From JADJYF01 sp050186725 (lineage in GTDB: Bacteria > Pseudomonadota > Gammaproteobacteria > Ga0077536), in the NCBI GenBank assembly GCA_050186725.1, contig JBFWYG010000017.1, positions 1 to 64,000 of the forward strand: 64,000 nucleotides of DNA. Reading direction: 5' to 3'. The notes under the pieces are model-generated. The model was not told the origin of the DNA. It ran no database searches and saw only the letters and a list, made by a program, of their open reading frames with translations. Every line of letters begins with the position of its first letter. Within the stretch, counting starts at the first letter, position 1. A program made the position numbers and the translations under genes. Below, piece after piece: positions 9,901 to 17,391 of this stretch.

Positions 9901-10268
9901 ATCAGACCCTCCAGGCGCCGCACCTTGGCAGCCTGCGCTGGGTTGTCCGCCGTCAGCGCGGCGACCGCCGCGAGCGCGCTCTGCGCCGTGCGCGTCGCCG
10001 CCCGGAAGTCCTCGGCCGGCGTCTGAGCGTCGATGAGGAGGTGGGTGCGTTGCGAAGCCTGTGCGTCGTGCAGCGCGGCGCTCAGGTGATCGAGCCGGCC
10101 GAGCACACGGTGGGTATGGGCGACCCAGCGGGCATGCTCGGCGGTGCGCGTCAGGTTCGGGTAGTACAGCGCGGCGCATAGCAGCAGCAGAGCCGCGGCG
10201 GCGCCGGTCAGGGTCGCGATCATGGTGGTCGACTTCATGCGCGCGACTCGCACGAGTGGAACAAGCAT
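6945..10268 (-). CDS. CHASE3-PAS hybrid sensor histidine kinase/response regulator
   Basis: The 1107-residue membrane kinase has a first TM helix (~16-38), a helical CHASE3-like periplasmic domain (~40-185), a second TM helix (~190-212) and four PAS/PAC units (~230-345, 350-480, 485-610, 620-745; e.g. SIGDGVIMTDAAGRVTFMN). The HisKA H-box is FLATLAHELRNPL (~760). HATPase motifs are NLLNNACKYTPPGG, DDGIGI and GLGIGLTLV. A C-terminal receiver has VVDDN, phospho-Asp in VALLDIGLP and VKPI. No output regulator gene adjoins it, so signalling probably continues through a distant partner. An alternative start is the ATG at 10238 (MKSTTM). The signal sensed is unknown. Confidence 0.9.
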   Translation of the reverse strand: MLVPLVRVARMKSTTMIATLTGAAAALLLLCAALYYPNLTRTAEHARWVAHTHRVLGRLDHLSAALHDAQASQRTHLLIDAQTPAEDFRAATRTAQSALAAVAALTADNPAQAAKVRRLEGLIAEVIAGWNATLEVHAREGLAAARARVASGDNDHRLATIDELLEAMRVTEAALLGEREQAATHAYAVTLRAGALLIGVGLLAIVLCGWILARFLRNRETAAEAIFHHRQLLQATLASIGDGVIMTDAAGRVTFMNAIGQRLTGWTEDAARDQPIVDVFRIVGEDTREMVDNPALIALQRGVIVGLSNHTILISRDGTEWPLDDSAAPIRDTHGEIRGAVLVFREISERRARERALARSEREFHLLAESIPQLCWVADAEGCMQWYNQVWYAYTGSAPAPLRARQWAGFHHPDHVARVVRGFLGQLAAGEPWEDTFPLRRHDGEFRWFLGRAVPLRDDDGHATRWFGTCTDITATREAEQNLRASEAQLRAVLDNLPVMVGVLDLAGRIREVNMPALEVAGTTREHAIGLPFTETVWWQRSPNVHQAVGAAIARGLIGNASRFDIEINTVDAPPMQADFMLNPIRDEAGHVTQLIASAVDISARKAVEAALRLQTAKTERLLEAGFIGVIVAVGDRVTEANDTFLGMLGHTRAEFVAHGLDWRAMTPPEYAPADAQALAELHDEGRYGPFRKEYLHRDGHRVPVMIGGALLDASAGSWISYVQDLTHVTQVERQLREADLRKDEFLATLAHELRNPLAPLANSLNLLSLGGEEDGRLEHALASMARQVDQLTRLVDDLLDISRISRGTIELRRAPVALAAVIDNAVETSRPHITTMGHELVVDLPAEPVMLDADLTRLAQVFANLLNNACKYTPPGGHIRVAARCAADEVEVTVSDDGIGIRAEQLSMVFDLFTQADSALHRAQGGLGIGLTLVRRLVEMHDGKVRVESEGEGRGARFVVALPRSGTPAPKPLEAPRGAASSPAQPGLRILVVDDNHDNAESLAMLLEMLGHEVSIANDGEQAIAMALREPPNVALLDIGLPRLDGHAVCRRLRQTFGGAVTIVAQTGWGQEEDRARTRAAGFDHHLVKPIPLESLQRILEPLRPS

Positions 10269-10513
10269 GGGCGCATGATTCGCCTATCCCTGTCCGAAGC
10301 TGGGGGACGGACGCAGTATAGGGGCTTGTGGCCGGGGTGGAACGCCCCACGCCCGCGCGCCGCGCGCGGCACACGAAGAAACATGCACGTCCAACGCTGC
10401 TTTCGTACCGAGGGGCGGCCTTGCCGGCGGCGGCGGCCTCCGTCGCGCTTGCGGCTGGTCAATCGCCCGCACCGCGGGCATGCTGCGCGCATCCGCGCCC
10501 AAGGACTGGCTGC

Positions 10514-11527
10514 ATGTTCATCCCCTATCGCGTCGATGTCGAACACGACAGCCTGCCGTGGGTCACGCTCGCGGTGTGCGTGCTGTGCATCTTCGTCTAC
10601 TACCAGCAGGCGAGCAGCGAGCAGAGCCTGGCGCCGGCGGCCAAGGCCTGGTGCGCGCAGAAGGATCATTCGCGGCGCTTCTGGCTGACCGTGCAGAAGG
10701 TCACCGGCGAGCGCAGCCGCGGGCGCTGCGCCGAGCTCCTGACCGTGGTGCACGGCTCGGGTCGACCGGAGGCGGTCATTCCGCTGCTCGCCGAGCAGGC
10801 CGAACCCTGGGACACCATGAGCCGCGCGCAGAGCCGCGCCTACACCACCCGCCAGCTCGAGGCCGCCGTCGCGGCTTTCGCGAGCAAGGTGCCGCCCACC
10901 TTGACCGAAAGACTGGTGTTCGACCCGGCCAAGAGCGACCTCACGCGCATGTTCACCGCCGCCATCGCGCATGGCGGGATCGATCATCTGCTCGGCAATC
11001 TGTTCTTCTTCGTCGCGTTCGCGGTGCTGGTGGAAATGGCGGTGGGCTCGGTGATCTACCTGCTCCTGCTGCTGGAGTTCGCCTATGGCACCCACGTCGC
11101 CTACGCCGTGTCGCAGCTCGCGACCCACAGTTCGGTGCCGACCTTGGGCCTGTCGGGCGTGGTGTCGGGGATGATCGGGATGTTCGCCTACCTCGCACCC
11201 AGCATGCGCATCCGCTGCCTGGCGTTCTTCCTGGTGTTCTGGCGGACCTTCGCCGTGCCGGCCTGGCTGCTGGCGGCGTGGTTCGTCGGCTGGGACGTCT
11301 ACAACCTGGTGCGTGACGACGGTTCGTCCAACGTCAACCTGGTCGCCCACGTGAGCGGCGCGGCGCTCGGCTTCATGACCGGCTTCGCGTTCTTCGGCGG
11401 CACGCGCGAGCGCATTCGTCGTCTCATGGCCGGCGAGTCGACCCGCGCCGGCGGCGCGCGGCGCGCGAGCGTGCCGGCAGGGCGCGGCGCGCCGGTGGCA
11501 AGGGCCGGGCGTTCGGCCCGACGATGA
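10514..11527 (+). CDS. Rhomboid-family intramembrane serine protease
   Basis: The 337-residue protein has a first TM helix right at the N-terminus (PWVTLAVCVLCIFVYY), then a soluble segment of about 100 residues, then the six-helix rhomboid core. Active-site signatures are visible: HGGIDHLLGNLFFF (H-x-x-x-N loop), the Ser nucleophile in GLSGVVSGMIG, and the His base in AHVSGAALGF. Rhomboids cleave TM helices of client proteins in the inner membrane. The ATG at 10514 is chosen because AAGGA lies 9 bases upstream; upstream in-frame codons read as Arg/Ala-rich non-coding sequence. The C-terminus is a basic Arg/Ala/Gly tail. The client is unknown. Confidence 0.85.
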   Translation: MFIPYRVDVEHDSLPWVTLAVCVLCIFVYYQQASSEQSLAPAAKAWCAQKDHSRRFWLTVQKVTGERSRGRCAELLTVVHGSGRPEAVIPLLAEQAEPWDTMSRAQSRAYTTRQLEAAVAAFASKVPPTLTERLVFDPAKSDLTRMFTAAIAHGGIDHLLGNLFFFVAFAVLVEMAVGSVIYLLLLLEFAYGTHVAYAVSQLATHSSVPTLGLSGVVSGMIGMFAYLAPSMRIRCLAFFLVFWRTFAVPAWLLAAWFVGWDVYNLVRDDGSSNVNLVAHVSGAALGFMTGFAFFGGTRERIRRLMAGESTRAGGARRASVPAGRGAPVARAGRSARR

Positions 11528-11551
11528 GGGGAGCAGACTAGGCTGGGGCGC

Positions 11552-11887
11552 TTACTTGCGCTTCGGCAGGCGGCAGACGATGCCGGCCAGGTATTCCCGT
11601 GCGCGCCAGGAGGTCTCGAACTTGCCCACCACCTCGCAGTCGCAGCGCGCGCCATGGGCGCGCAGCCAGGCGATGCTGGGACGCACTTCGAGCTGGTGGT
11701 CGATGAGGAATTGCTGGGTGTGGCGGAAGCCGTGGCTGCATTCGCGCAGCTGCAGCACGTCGTCGAGGTACTCGAACAGGGCCACCACGTCGGGCCGATA
11801 GAGCGGCGCCGCCGGGGCCGGGGCGCGGGCCGGTCGCGCCGCGGAGGACGACCGGGTTTCGAGGGGGCGTACGAGTTTGGGCTGCAT
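11552..11887 (-). CDS. DUF2695 domain protein
   Basis: The 111-residue protein has a disordered Pro/Ala-rich N-terminus (~35 residues) followed by a compact domain ending in LRAHGARCDCEVVGKFE. The CDCEV motif near the end is characteristic of DUF2695, a small domain of unknown function. The start at 11887 (MQPKLVRPLE) is preferred because GGAAG lies about 8 bases upstream; a longer reading from 11962 is possible. It is convergent with the rhomboid gene, with 24 bases between the stops. The 197 bases upstream to the cyclase gene hold no further gene. Confidence 0.6.
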   Translation of the reverse strand: MQPKLVRPLETRSSSAARPARAPAPAAPLYRPDVVALFEYLDDVLQLRECSHGFRHTQQFLIDHQLEVRPSIAWLRAHGARCDCEVVGKFETSWRAREYLAGIVCRLPKRK

Positions 11888-12084
11888 GGGCTGTGACTTC
11901 CGCGATCTGTTATCGGCACGATCCCATTCTAGCGTTAACAGAATTTTGCATTTCCTTTGCAATCAGCCGATCGCCCCGATTTAGGGGCGTTTCGCTGTTC
12001 CTTTCGTGCCATGCATTCCGCTGCGCGGTCGGAGGGTTCAAGGCCGTGGGCCGCCACTCGGACGGCCCCGGCCCGCGTCGCCGC

Positions 12085-13059
12085 CTACTTGATCACCACC
12101 GGGTTCACCGGCGCGCCGGTGCCGTTGACTATCTTGAGCGGGGCCGCGGTGTAGAGGAAGGTGTACTGACCGTCCTTGGCGCAGTCCTCCGCGAGGTCTT
12201 CCAGCCACGCGATCTCGGTCAGGGTCACGCCGAGGTTGCGCATCAGCGCGTTGTGCAGCGGCAGGGCGACGCCGGACACCGGATCGATGGTCACCTCGTT
12301 GGCGATGGTGTCGGTGACCAGGTTCGGGATCTCCATGTCGTGGAACCACTGCACCAGTTCCGGGCTGTAGGTCAGGCCCGGCTCGATGAAGTCCTTGAAG
12401 AATTCCTCCTTCGGCGTGCGGTAGAAGCTGCCGATCCAGCCGGTGCGCACCACCAGGATGTCGTGCTTCTCGATGGTCGCGCCCTGCGCCTCGACGCAGG
12501 CCAGCAGGTCTTCGTGGGTGAAGGTCTCGCCGCGGCCGAGCACGTCCTTGCCGCGCCAGCGCGCGATGTCGATGAGGATGCCGCGGCCGACGATGCCCTT
12601 CTCCGCCAGCGGCAGGATGCTGGCCTTGGCCAGGCCGCCGATGGTGGTCTTGGCGTCGTAGCCGTTCCAGATCTGGCCGTCGTACCACACGTGACCGAGG
12701 GCGTCGTACTGGGTCGAGCCCTGGGTGAAGCAGGACAGGAAGTCGTCCGCGTAGTGCATGCCGCCGGGGAAGTGCAGGCCTTTGCCGGCAATCCAGTTGC
12801 CCTCGTCGATGACCGTGGTGCGAATGGCGCCCGCGCGACCGGGCCACACCGGGTCGCCCTCGGGGTTGGCCATCTTGACCTGCAGGGTGAAGACCTTGCC
12901 CGACTTGATGGCGCCGGCCGATTTCTTGATGACCTCGGGGGTGAGGTAGTTGAGCGAGCCGACCTCGTCGTCCGGGCCCCACTTGCCCCAGTTGCGCGGG
13001 GCATCCTTCAACAAGTTGGCAAGACTCGGGTCGTTGTTGTTGCAGCACTGGTCGCTCAC
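12085..13059 (-). CDS. Cyclase family protein (kynurenine formamidase-like metal hydrolase)
   Basis: The 324-residue protein belongs to the cyclase/kynurenine-formamidase-like superfamily. Motifs are WGPDDEVGSLNYLTPE near the N-terminus, TQYDALGHVWYDGQ (the variant metal-binding segment of this subfamily), GRGILIDIARWRGKD, ILVVRTGWIGSFY and a C-terminal APLKIVNGTGAPVNP. Members hydrolyse cyclic or formyl amide substrates with divalent metal. The start is a GTG at 13059 preceded by AGAGGAGAAG, a strong ribosome site. It appears monocistronic; 114 bases of sequence with no feature separate it from the next gene upstream. The exact substrate cannot be told from sequence. Confidence 0.82.
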   Translation of the reverse strand: MSDQCCNNNDPSLANLLKDAPRNWGKWGPDDEVGSLNYLTPEVIKKSAGAIKSGKVFTLQVKMANPEGDPVWPGRAGAIRTTVIDEGNWIAGKGLHFPGGMHYADDFLSCFTQGSTQYDALGHVWYDGQIWNGYDAKTTIGGLAKASILPLAEKGIVGRGILIDIARWRGKDVLGRGETFTHEDLLACVEAQGATIEKHDILVVRTGWIGSFYRTPKEEFFKDFIEPGLTYSPELVQWFHDMEIPNLVTDTIANEVTIDPVSGVALPLHNALMRNLGVTLTEIAWLEDLAEDCAKDGQYTFLYTAAPLKIVNGTGAPVNPVVIK

Positions 13060-13173
13060 GGCTGGCTTCTCCTCTCGTTGGTCGGCGTGGCGCGGCGCTT
13101 GGAGGCCGCGCGCTTCGGGACATCCCGGGCCAATGGTACGAGAACTCGCCGGCCGGCGGCAGGCGGGCGACGG

Positions 13174-13842
13174 TCAGCCGCGCCGGTCGAGCCCGGCGCG
13201 GGCGGTGAGCGTGTAGAACTCGCGGCTCTGGCCGGTGATGAGACCGACCAGTGCGTCGAGCAGCGCGCGGTCCGCCGCCTCCAGCGGCAGGTCGTAGGTG
13301 GTGGTGCCGAGCATCACCACGTTGTGCAGCGTGAGACGCATGCGTTCGCGCGCGCGATCGGCCGCGAAGCGCACGCTGGCCGCCACGCGCGCCTCGATGA
13401 CCAGCTTGCAGGCCAGCGCCGAACTCGCGCCGCGCACTTCCAGGCCATGGTCGAACAAGCGCCGCGAGAGCGTCTTGTACACCGCCTCGGAAGCGCAGCC
13501 GTAGACCAGCGGCTCGCGCCCGCGGTAGTCGAAGCTGAGCAGGAAGGCGCCGTCGGCCACGCTGGCATCGTCACTGAGGGCGAAGTTGCTGAGCAGCGTG
13601 GTGCGCAGCCGGCCGATGCCGACCAGGTCGAACTCCGCAAGCAGGCGCAGCGGCGGGTTGCTGGCCGAGGCCACCAGCGCGGCGCAGGTGCGGCGCGCCT
13701 GCACCAGCCGCGGATCGCGCTGGTCACGCGCGCGGAGCGCACCGCTCGGCACCACGCGCGAGCGCACGTGGGAGATCGGATCGTCGGTGGTGTCGGGATC
13801 GGTGGCATCCGCCGCCTGAGGTTCGGTCTTGTCCGCGTCCAT
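13174..13842 (-). CDS. Hypothetical protein, no recognised domain
   Basis: The 222-residue protein has an acidic, disordered N-terminus (residues 1-24) and then a mixed alpha/beta body without Cys motifs or membrane segments. Characteristic segments are PLRLLAEFDLVGIGRLR, DGAFLLSFDYRGREPLVYG and AADRALLDALVGLITGQS near the C-terminus. The C-terminal helical part looks like an oligomerisation or docking segment. It is divergent from the nucleoside transporter, with 127 bases between the starts. I do not recognise the family. Codon use and third-position GC match the neighbours, which supports a real gene. Confidence 0.6.
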   Translation of the reverse strand: MDADKTEPQAADATDPDTTDDPISHVRSRVVPSGALRARDQRDPRLVQARRTCAALVASASNPPLRLLAEFDLVGIGRLRTTLLSNFALSDDASVADGAFLLSFDYRGREPLVYGCASEAVYKTLSRRLFDHGLEVRGASSALACKLVIEARVAASVRFAADRARERMRLTLHNVVMLGTTTYDLPLEAADRALLDALVGLITGQSREFYTLTARAGLDRRG

Positions 13843-13969
13843 CCTGTCCCTTTGTCGTCGCCTGCACCGGCGACGACCGTACTATCGGACAGCGCGCGCC
13901 GCGCCTGGACGCCGGCCCCCGACATTTGCGACGCTTGACACATTCTCCGCTCGCGCAAGGAGCGCCCGC

Positions 13970-15208
13970 TTGTCCGTCGTCCAGGCCCTGCTCGGCATCG
14001 TCGTCTTTCACCTGCTGATCTGGGCGCTGAGCGAGGACCGCGCGCGCATCACCTGGCGCATCGCCGTGATCGGGCTCGCCCTGCAGTTCGCCATCGCGCT
14101 CTTGCTGGTCTACCTGCCACCGGCGCGCGCGCTGTTCGATGGTCTGAACGCCGCGATGCTCGCGCTGCAGACCGCGACCGAAGCCGGCACCAGCTTCGTG
14201 TTCGGTTTCCTCGGCGGTGGCGCGCCGCCGGTGCCCGACTCGCCACCGCAGGGCTGGTACGTGCTCGCGCTGCGCGCGCTGCCGCTGGTGCTGGTGGTGA
14301 GCGCGCTGTCGCGGGTGCTGACCTACTGGCGCGTGCTGCCGCTGGTGGTGCGACTGCTGTCCCGCGCGCTGGAACGCGCGCTCGGCATCGGCGGCGCGCT
14401 GGCCTTCTCCGCGGCCGCCAACGTGTTTCTCGGCCAGACCGAGGCGCCGCTCCTGATCCGTCCCTACCTCGCGGCGCTGAGCCGCAGCGAACTGTTCGCG
14501 GTCATGACCACCGGCATGGCGACCATCGCCGGCACGGTGTTCGCGCTCTACGCGCAGATCCTGGGGCCGGTGCTGCCGGACGCGAGCGGCCACCTGCTGG
14601 TGGCCTCGCTCATGAGCCTGCCGGCAGCGCTCGCTTACAGCCTGATCCTGGTGCCGCCCAGCCATCACACCGGCGCCGAGCAGCGCTTCGAGCGCGAGGA
14701 CGAGGGCACGCTCGACGCGCTCGCGAATGGCACCACCCAGGGCCTTTCCCTGTATCTCAACGTGGTGGCGATGCTGCTGGTGATGGTGGCGACGGTGCAC
14801 CTGGTCGATCTCGGCATCGGCCAGGTGCAGGCGGCCGGCGCGCCGCTCAGCCTCGCGCGCATGCTCGGCTGGACACTCGCGCCGCTGTGCTGGCTCATCG
14901 GCGTGCCCTGGTCGGAATGCGTCACGGCCGGTGGCCTGCTCGGCGTCAAGGTGGTGCTGAACGAACTGCTCGCCTACCTGCAGATGAGCCAGCTGCCGAG
15001 CGCCGCCCTGGGTGAGCACAGCCGCCTCATCATGACCTACGCGCTGTGCGGCTTCGCCAATCTCGGCAGCCTCGGCATGCTGCTGGCGGGCCTCGGCGTG
15101 ATGGTGCCCGAGCGGCGGCGCGAAGTGGTCGAACTCGGCGCCCGCTCGGTGCTGGTGGGGGTGCTCGCCACCTGCACCACCGGCGCCGTGATCGGGCTCG
15201 TGACCTGA
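13970..15208 (+). CDS. CNT-family concentrative nucleoside transporter (NupC-like)
   Basis: The 412-residue, very hydrophobic protein has the layout of concentrative nucleoside transporters: an N-terminal three-helix part, a gate region TEAGTSFVFGFLGGG, and the core substrate/Na or H site FSAAANVFLGQTEAPL followed by ELFAVMTTGMATIAG. The later NAVxE-type half ends in ALCGFANLGSLGMLLAGL. It should import nucleosides across the inner membrane with an ion gradient. The start is a TTG at 13970 because AAGGAG lies at 13957-13962 at ideal spacing and no ATG or GTG fits; E. coli NupC has 400 residues. No nucleoside catabolic gene is adjacent. Confidence 0.85.
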   Translation: MSVVQALLGIVVFHLLIWALSEDRARITWRIAVIGLALQFAIALLLVYLPPARALFDGLNAAMLALQTATEAGTSFVFGFLGGGAPPVPDSPPQGWYVLALRALPLVLVVSALSRVLTYWRVLPLVVRLLSRALERALGIGGALAFSAAANVFLGQTEAPLLIRPYLAALSRSELFAVMTTGMATIAGTVFALYAQILGPVLPDASGHLLVASLMSLPAALAYSLILVPPSHHTGAEQRFEREDEGTLDALANGTTQGLSLYLNVVAMLLVMVATVHLVDLGIGQVQAAGAPLSLARMLGWTLAPLCWLIGVPWSECVTAGGLLGVKVVLNELLAYLQMSQLPSAALGEHSRLIMTYALCGFANLGSLGMLLAGLGVMVPERRREVVELGARSVLVGVLATCTTGAVIGLVT

Positions 15209-15281
15209 GTCCGCGCGAGGCGCTTGCCGTCGATGTCCGTGCCGCCCACAGTGTCCATCCGTTCCCGCAGGCCCGCCTGAC

Positions 15282-16574
15282 ATGCTCATCGACACGGTCA
15301 AGCTGCCGGTCCGCGAACTCACCCTCGGCATGCAGGTGGTGCGTCTCGATCGTCCCTGGGAAGGCACGCCCTTCCTGCTGCAGGGCTTTCGCATCAAGAC
15401 CGTCGAGGAACTGAAGCAGCTGCAGGCGCTCTGCGCCTACGTCTATGTCGACTTCAAGCGCGGCATCACGCCGCCCACCGGGCGCGGCGAGCGCGTGATG
15501 CTGAACGAGGACGGCGAGACGGTGGAGATTCAAGGCAAGGTCAGCGGGCTCGCACGGAGCGAGCGGCCGCGGCCCGCCCCGGCGCGCGTCGAGGCGCCGG
15601 CGCTGCCGCCACCGGCGCAGGATTACCCGATCACGGCCGCCATCGACGCGGAACTGTCGCGGGCGCGGGCGGCCATCGGCGCGGCCCGTCAGGGCCTGCG
15701 ACAGGTGGTCGGCGCGCTCCGGGACGGACTGCTGCCCAGCCTCGAACCACTGACGCGCGCGGCGGGGGAACTGGTCGACTCGCTGGTGCGCAACCCGGAC
15801 GCCGCGGTGCTGCTGCGCGCGCTCACGGACGATGCGCCCTTTTCCGCGCGCCACGCCGTGGACGCCGCGATCGTCGCCCTGGTCATCGGCCGCGGCCTCG
15901 GCCTCAGGCGCTACGTGCTGGAAGATCTCGCGCTCGGCCTGCTGGTCGCCGATCTCGGCAAGCTGCGCCTGCCCGCGGAGCTGTTGCGCGCGCCGCGCCG
16001 GCTCGACGCGGGCGAGAGCGAGACGGTGAAACTCCACGTGCAGCACAGCCTGGACATCGTCCGCGAACTGGGCGGTCTGCGCCCGGGGGTGCTGGAAGTG
16101 GTGGCGGGGCACCACGAGCGCTTTGACGGCTCGGGCTATCCGCGCGGGCTCGTTGGCGCCGCGATTCCGCTCAGCGCGCGCATCGCGGGTCTCGCCGACG
16201 CGTTCACCGCGCTCACCAGCGCGCGCGGCTACGCCGAGCCCGTCGCCCAGCACGAGGCGGTGCAGGAGCTCTACGCCGCCAGCCTGCCGGTCTTCCAGCG
16301 CGAACTTGTCGGCGCGCTGATCCAGGGCCTCGGCACCCATCCCATCGGCAGCCTGGTCGAGCTCGGCGACGGCAGTATCGCGCTGGTGGTGGCGCAGAAC
16401 CGCGAGCGCCGCCTGCTGCCGGTGGTGCTGACACTCAGCGATGCCGCGCGCCGGCCGCTCCCCGCCCGCCGCCTGCGCAACCTGGCCGGCGAGGGCGGTC
16501 CCATGGTCAAGGGTGTGCTGTCGGCCGAGGAGGCGGGCCTCCCTGCGCCGTCGGTCGAACTCCTCTATGCGTGA
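15282..16574 (+). CDS. DUF3391 / HD-GYP domain protein with altered HD motif
   Basis: The 430-residue protein has an N-terminal DUF3391 domain (~1-70; LPVRELTLGMQVVRLDRPW) and an HD-GYP domain (~185-360). The GYP half is intact: GHHERFDGSGYPRGL and ADAFTALTSARGY. The HD motif, normally HDIGK, reads ADLGKLRLP, so one metal-ligand His is Ala while the Asp is kept. HD-GYP proteins degrade cyclic di-GMP with a di- or tri-iron centre; this one may be catalytically weak or act as a sensor (inference). A ~70-residue C-terminal beta-rich tail follows. It starts 74 bases after the transporter gene and is followed 56 bases later by the FHA gene. Confidence 0.85.
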   Translation: MLIDTVKLPVRELTLGMQVVRLDRPWEGTPFLLQGFRIKTVEELKQLQALCAYVYVDFKRGITPPTGRGERVMLNEDGETVEIQGKVSGLARSERPRPAPARVEAPALPPPAQDYPITAAIDAELSRARAAIGAARQGLRQVVGALRDGLLPSLEPLTRAAGELVDSLVRNPDAAVLLRALTDDAPFSARHAVDAAIVALVIGRGLGLRRYVLEDLALGLLVADLGKLRLPAELLRAPRRLDAGESETVKLHVQHSLDIVRELGGLRPGVLEVVAGHHERFDGSGYPRGLVGAAIPLSARIAGLADAFTALTSARGYAEPVAQHEAVQELYAASLPVFQRELVGALIQGLGTHPIGSLVELGDGSIALVVAQNRERRLLPVVLTLSDAARRPLPARRLRNLAGEGGPMVKGVLSAEEAGLPAPSVELLYA

Positions 16575-16630
16575 CCAGGGCTGCAGGGGCGGCATGGCGC
16601 GGCCCGGGCTGAGCGTTTAGACTTCGGGTA

Positions 16631-17344
16631 ATGGCCAGGAAAAGCTACATCATCGGTCGTGCCGGGCACATCGCGCTGTACGACGACACGGTCTCCCGGC
16701 GCCACGCGCGCCTGGACATCGACGGTGACCTGTACTTCCTGACCGATCTCGAATCGCGCAACGGCACCTACGAGATCCGCGACAAGCAGCTCGTGCCCTT
16801 CACCAAGGGCGAGGTCAGCATCGACCAGGTGTTCGCGTTCGGCGAATGCGTGCGCAACATGGGCCAGCTGCTGGCCAGCGTCGCGAGCCTCGCGGCGGCG
16901 CCGGCGCCACCGCCCGCCGGCCCCGAATTCGAACTCAGCGAAGATCCCCCGCCGCCGCCGCCCGCGTCCAGCTTCGACACCACCTCGGCCAGCGTGCCGC
17001 CGGTGCAGCGCCTGTCGGCGGTCGACATCATCGGCCTGCTCGAGCGGGCCGAAGACATGCTGGAGGACGGCGAGACCCTGACCGCGGTGTGCGAGGTGCT
17101 CGGTATCAGCGAACAGCGTTACCAGCGCTGGTGCCGCGAGTACGGCGCGACCCGTCTCGAGCGCGAAGGCAACACGCTCGCGCTGCGGCGTGAGAACGAG
17201 CGCCTGCGCAAGCTGGTGTCGGACCTGTCGCTGGAACGGGACGCGCTGCGCGAGGCGCTGGAGCTGGCGCGCAGCCGGCTGCGCGCCGACCCCGGCATGC
17301 CGCCGAATCTCAGCGTGGTCGTGCTGGGCGACGGCAAGGTCTGA
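16631..17344 (+). CDS. FHA domain protein with IS3 OrfA-like HTH/leucine-zipper C-terminus
   Basis: The 237-residue protein has an N-terminal forkhead-associated domain (~1-80) with the phosphothreonine-binding signature GRAGHIALYDD-TVSRRHARL and SRNGTYE. A Pro/Ala-rich linker spans ~85-130. The C-terminal ~100 residues read DIIGLLERAEDMLEDG, VCEVLGISEQRYQRWCREYG and RENERLRKLVSDLSLERDAL, the order seen in IS3-family OrfA proteins: HTH, the RYxRWxxxYG motif, then a leucine zipper. There are no insertion-sequence ends or OrfB here, so this looks like a domesticated DNA-binding module fused to a phospho-sensor. A C-terminal PPNLSVVVLGDGKV tail follows. It is downstream of the HD-GYP gene and convergent with the Mtd-like gene. 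Confidence 0.8.
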   Translation: MARKSYIIGRAGHIALYDDTVSRRHARLDIDGDLYFLTDLESRNGTYEIRDKQLVPFTKGEVSIDQVFAFGECVRNMGQLLASVASLAAAPAPPPAGPEFELSEDPPPPPPASSFDTTSASVPPVQRLSAVDIIGLLERAEDMLEDGETLTAVCEVLGISEQRYQRWCREYGATRLEREGNTLALRRENERLRKLVSDLSLERDALREALELARSRLRADPGMPPNLSVVVLGDGKV

Positions 17345-17391
17345 GCAGACGCGCGCGGCCGCAACCCGCGCGCTTCACTTCCTTCGATGTC

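Noticed and set aside
11893..13938. 681-codon plus-strand frame over the cyclase gene
   Set aside because: It is antisense to a well-supported cyclase-family gene with a strong ribosome site; composition is shadow-like.
17000..17344. IS3-family insertion sequence
   Set aside because: Only the OrfA-like part is present, fused in frame to an FHA domain; no OrfB, terminal inverted repeats or target duplication.
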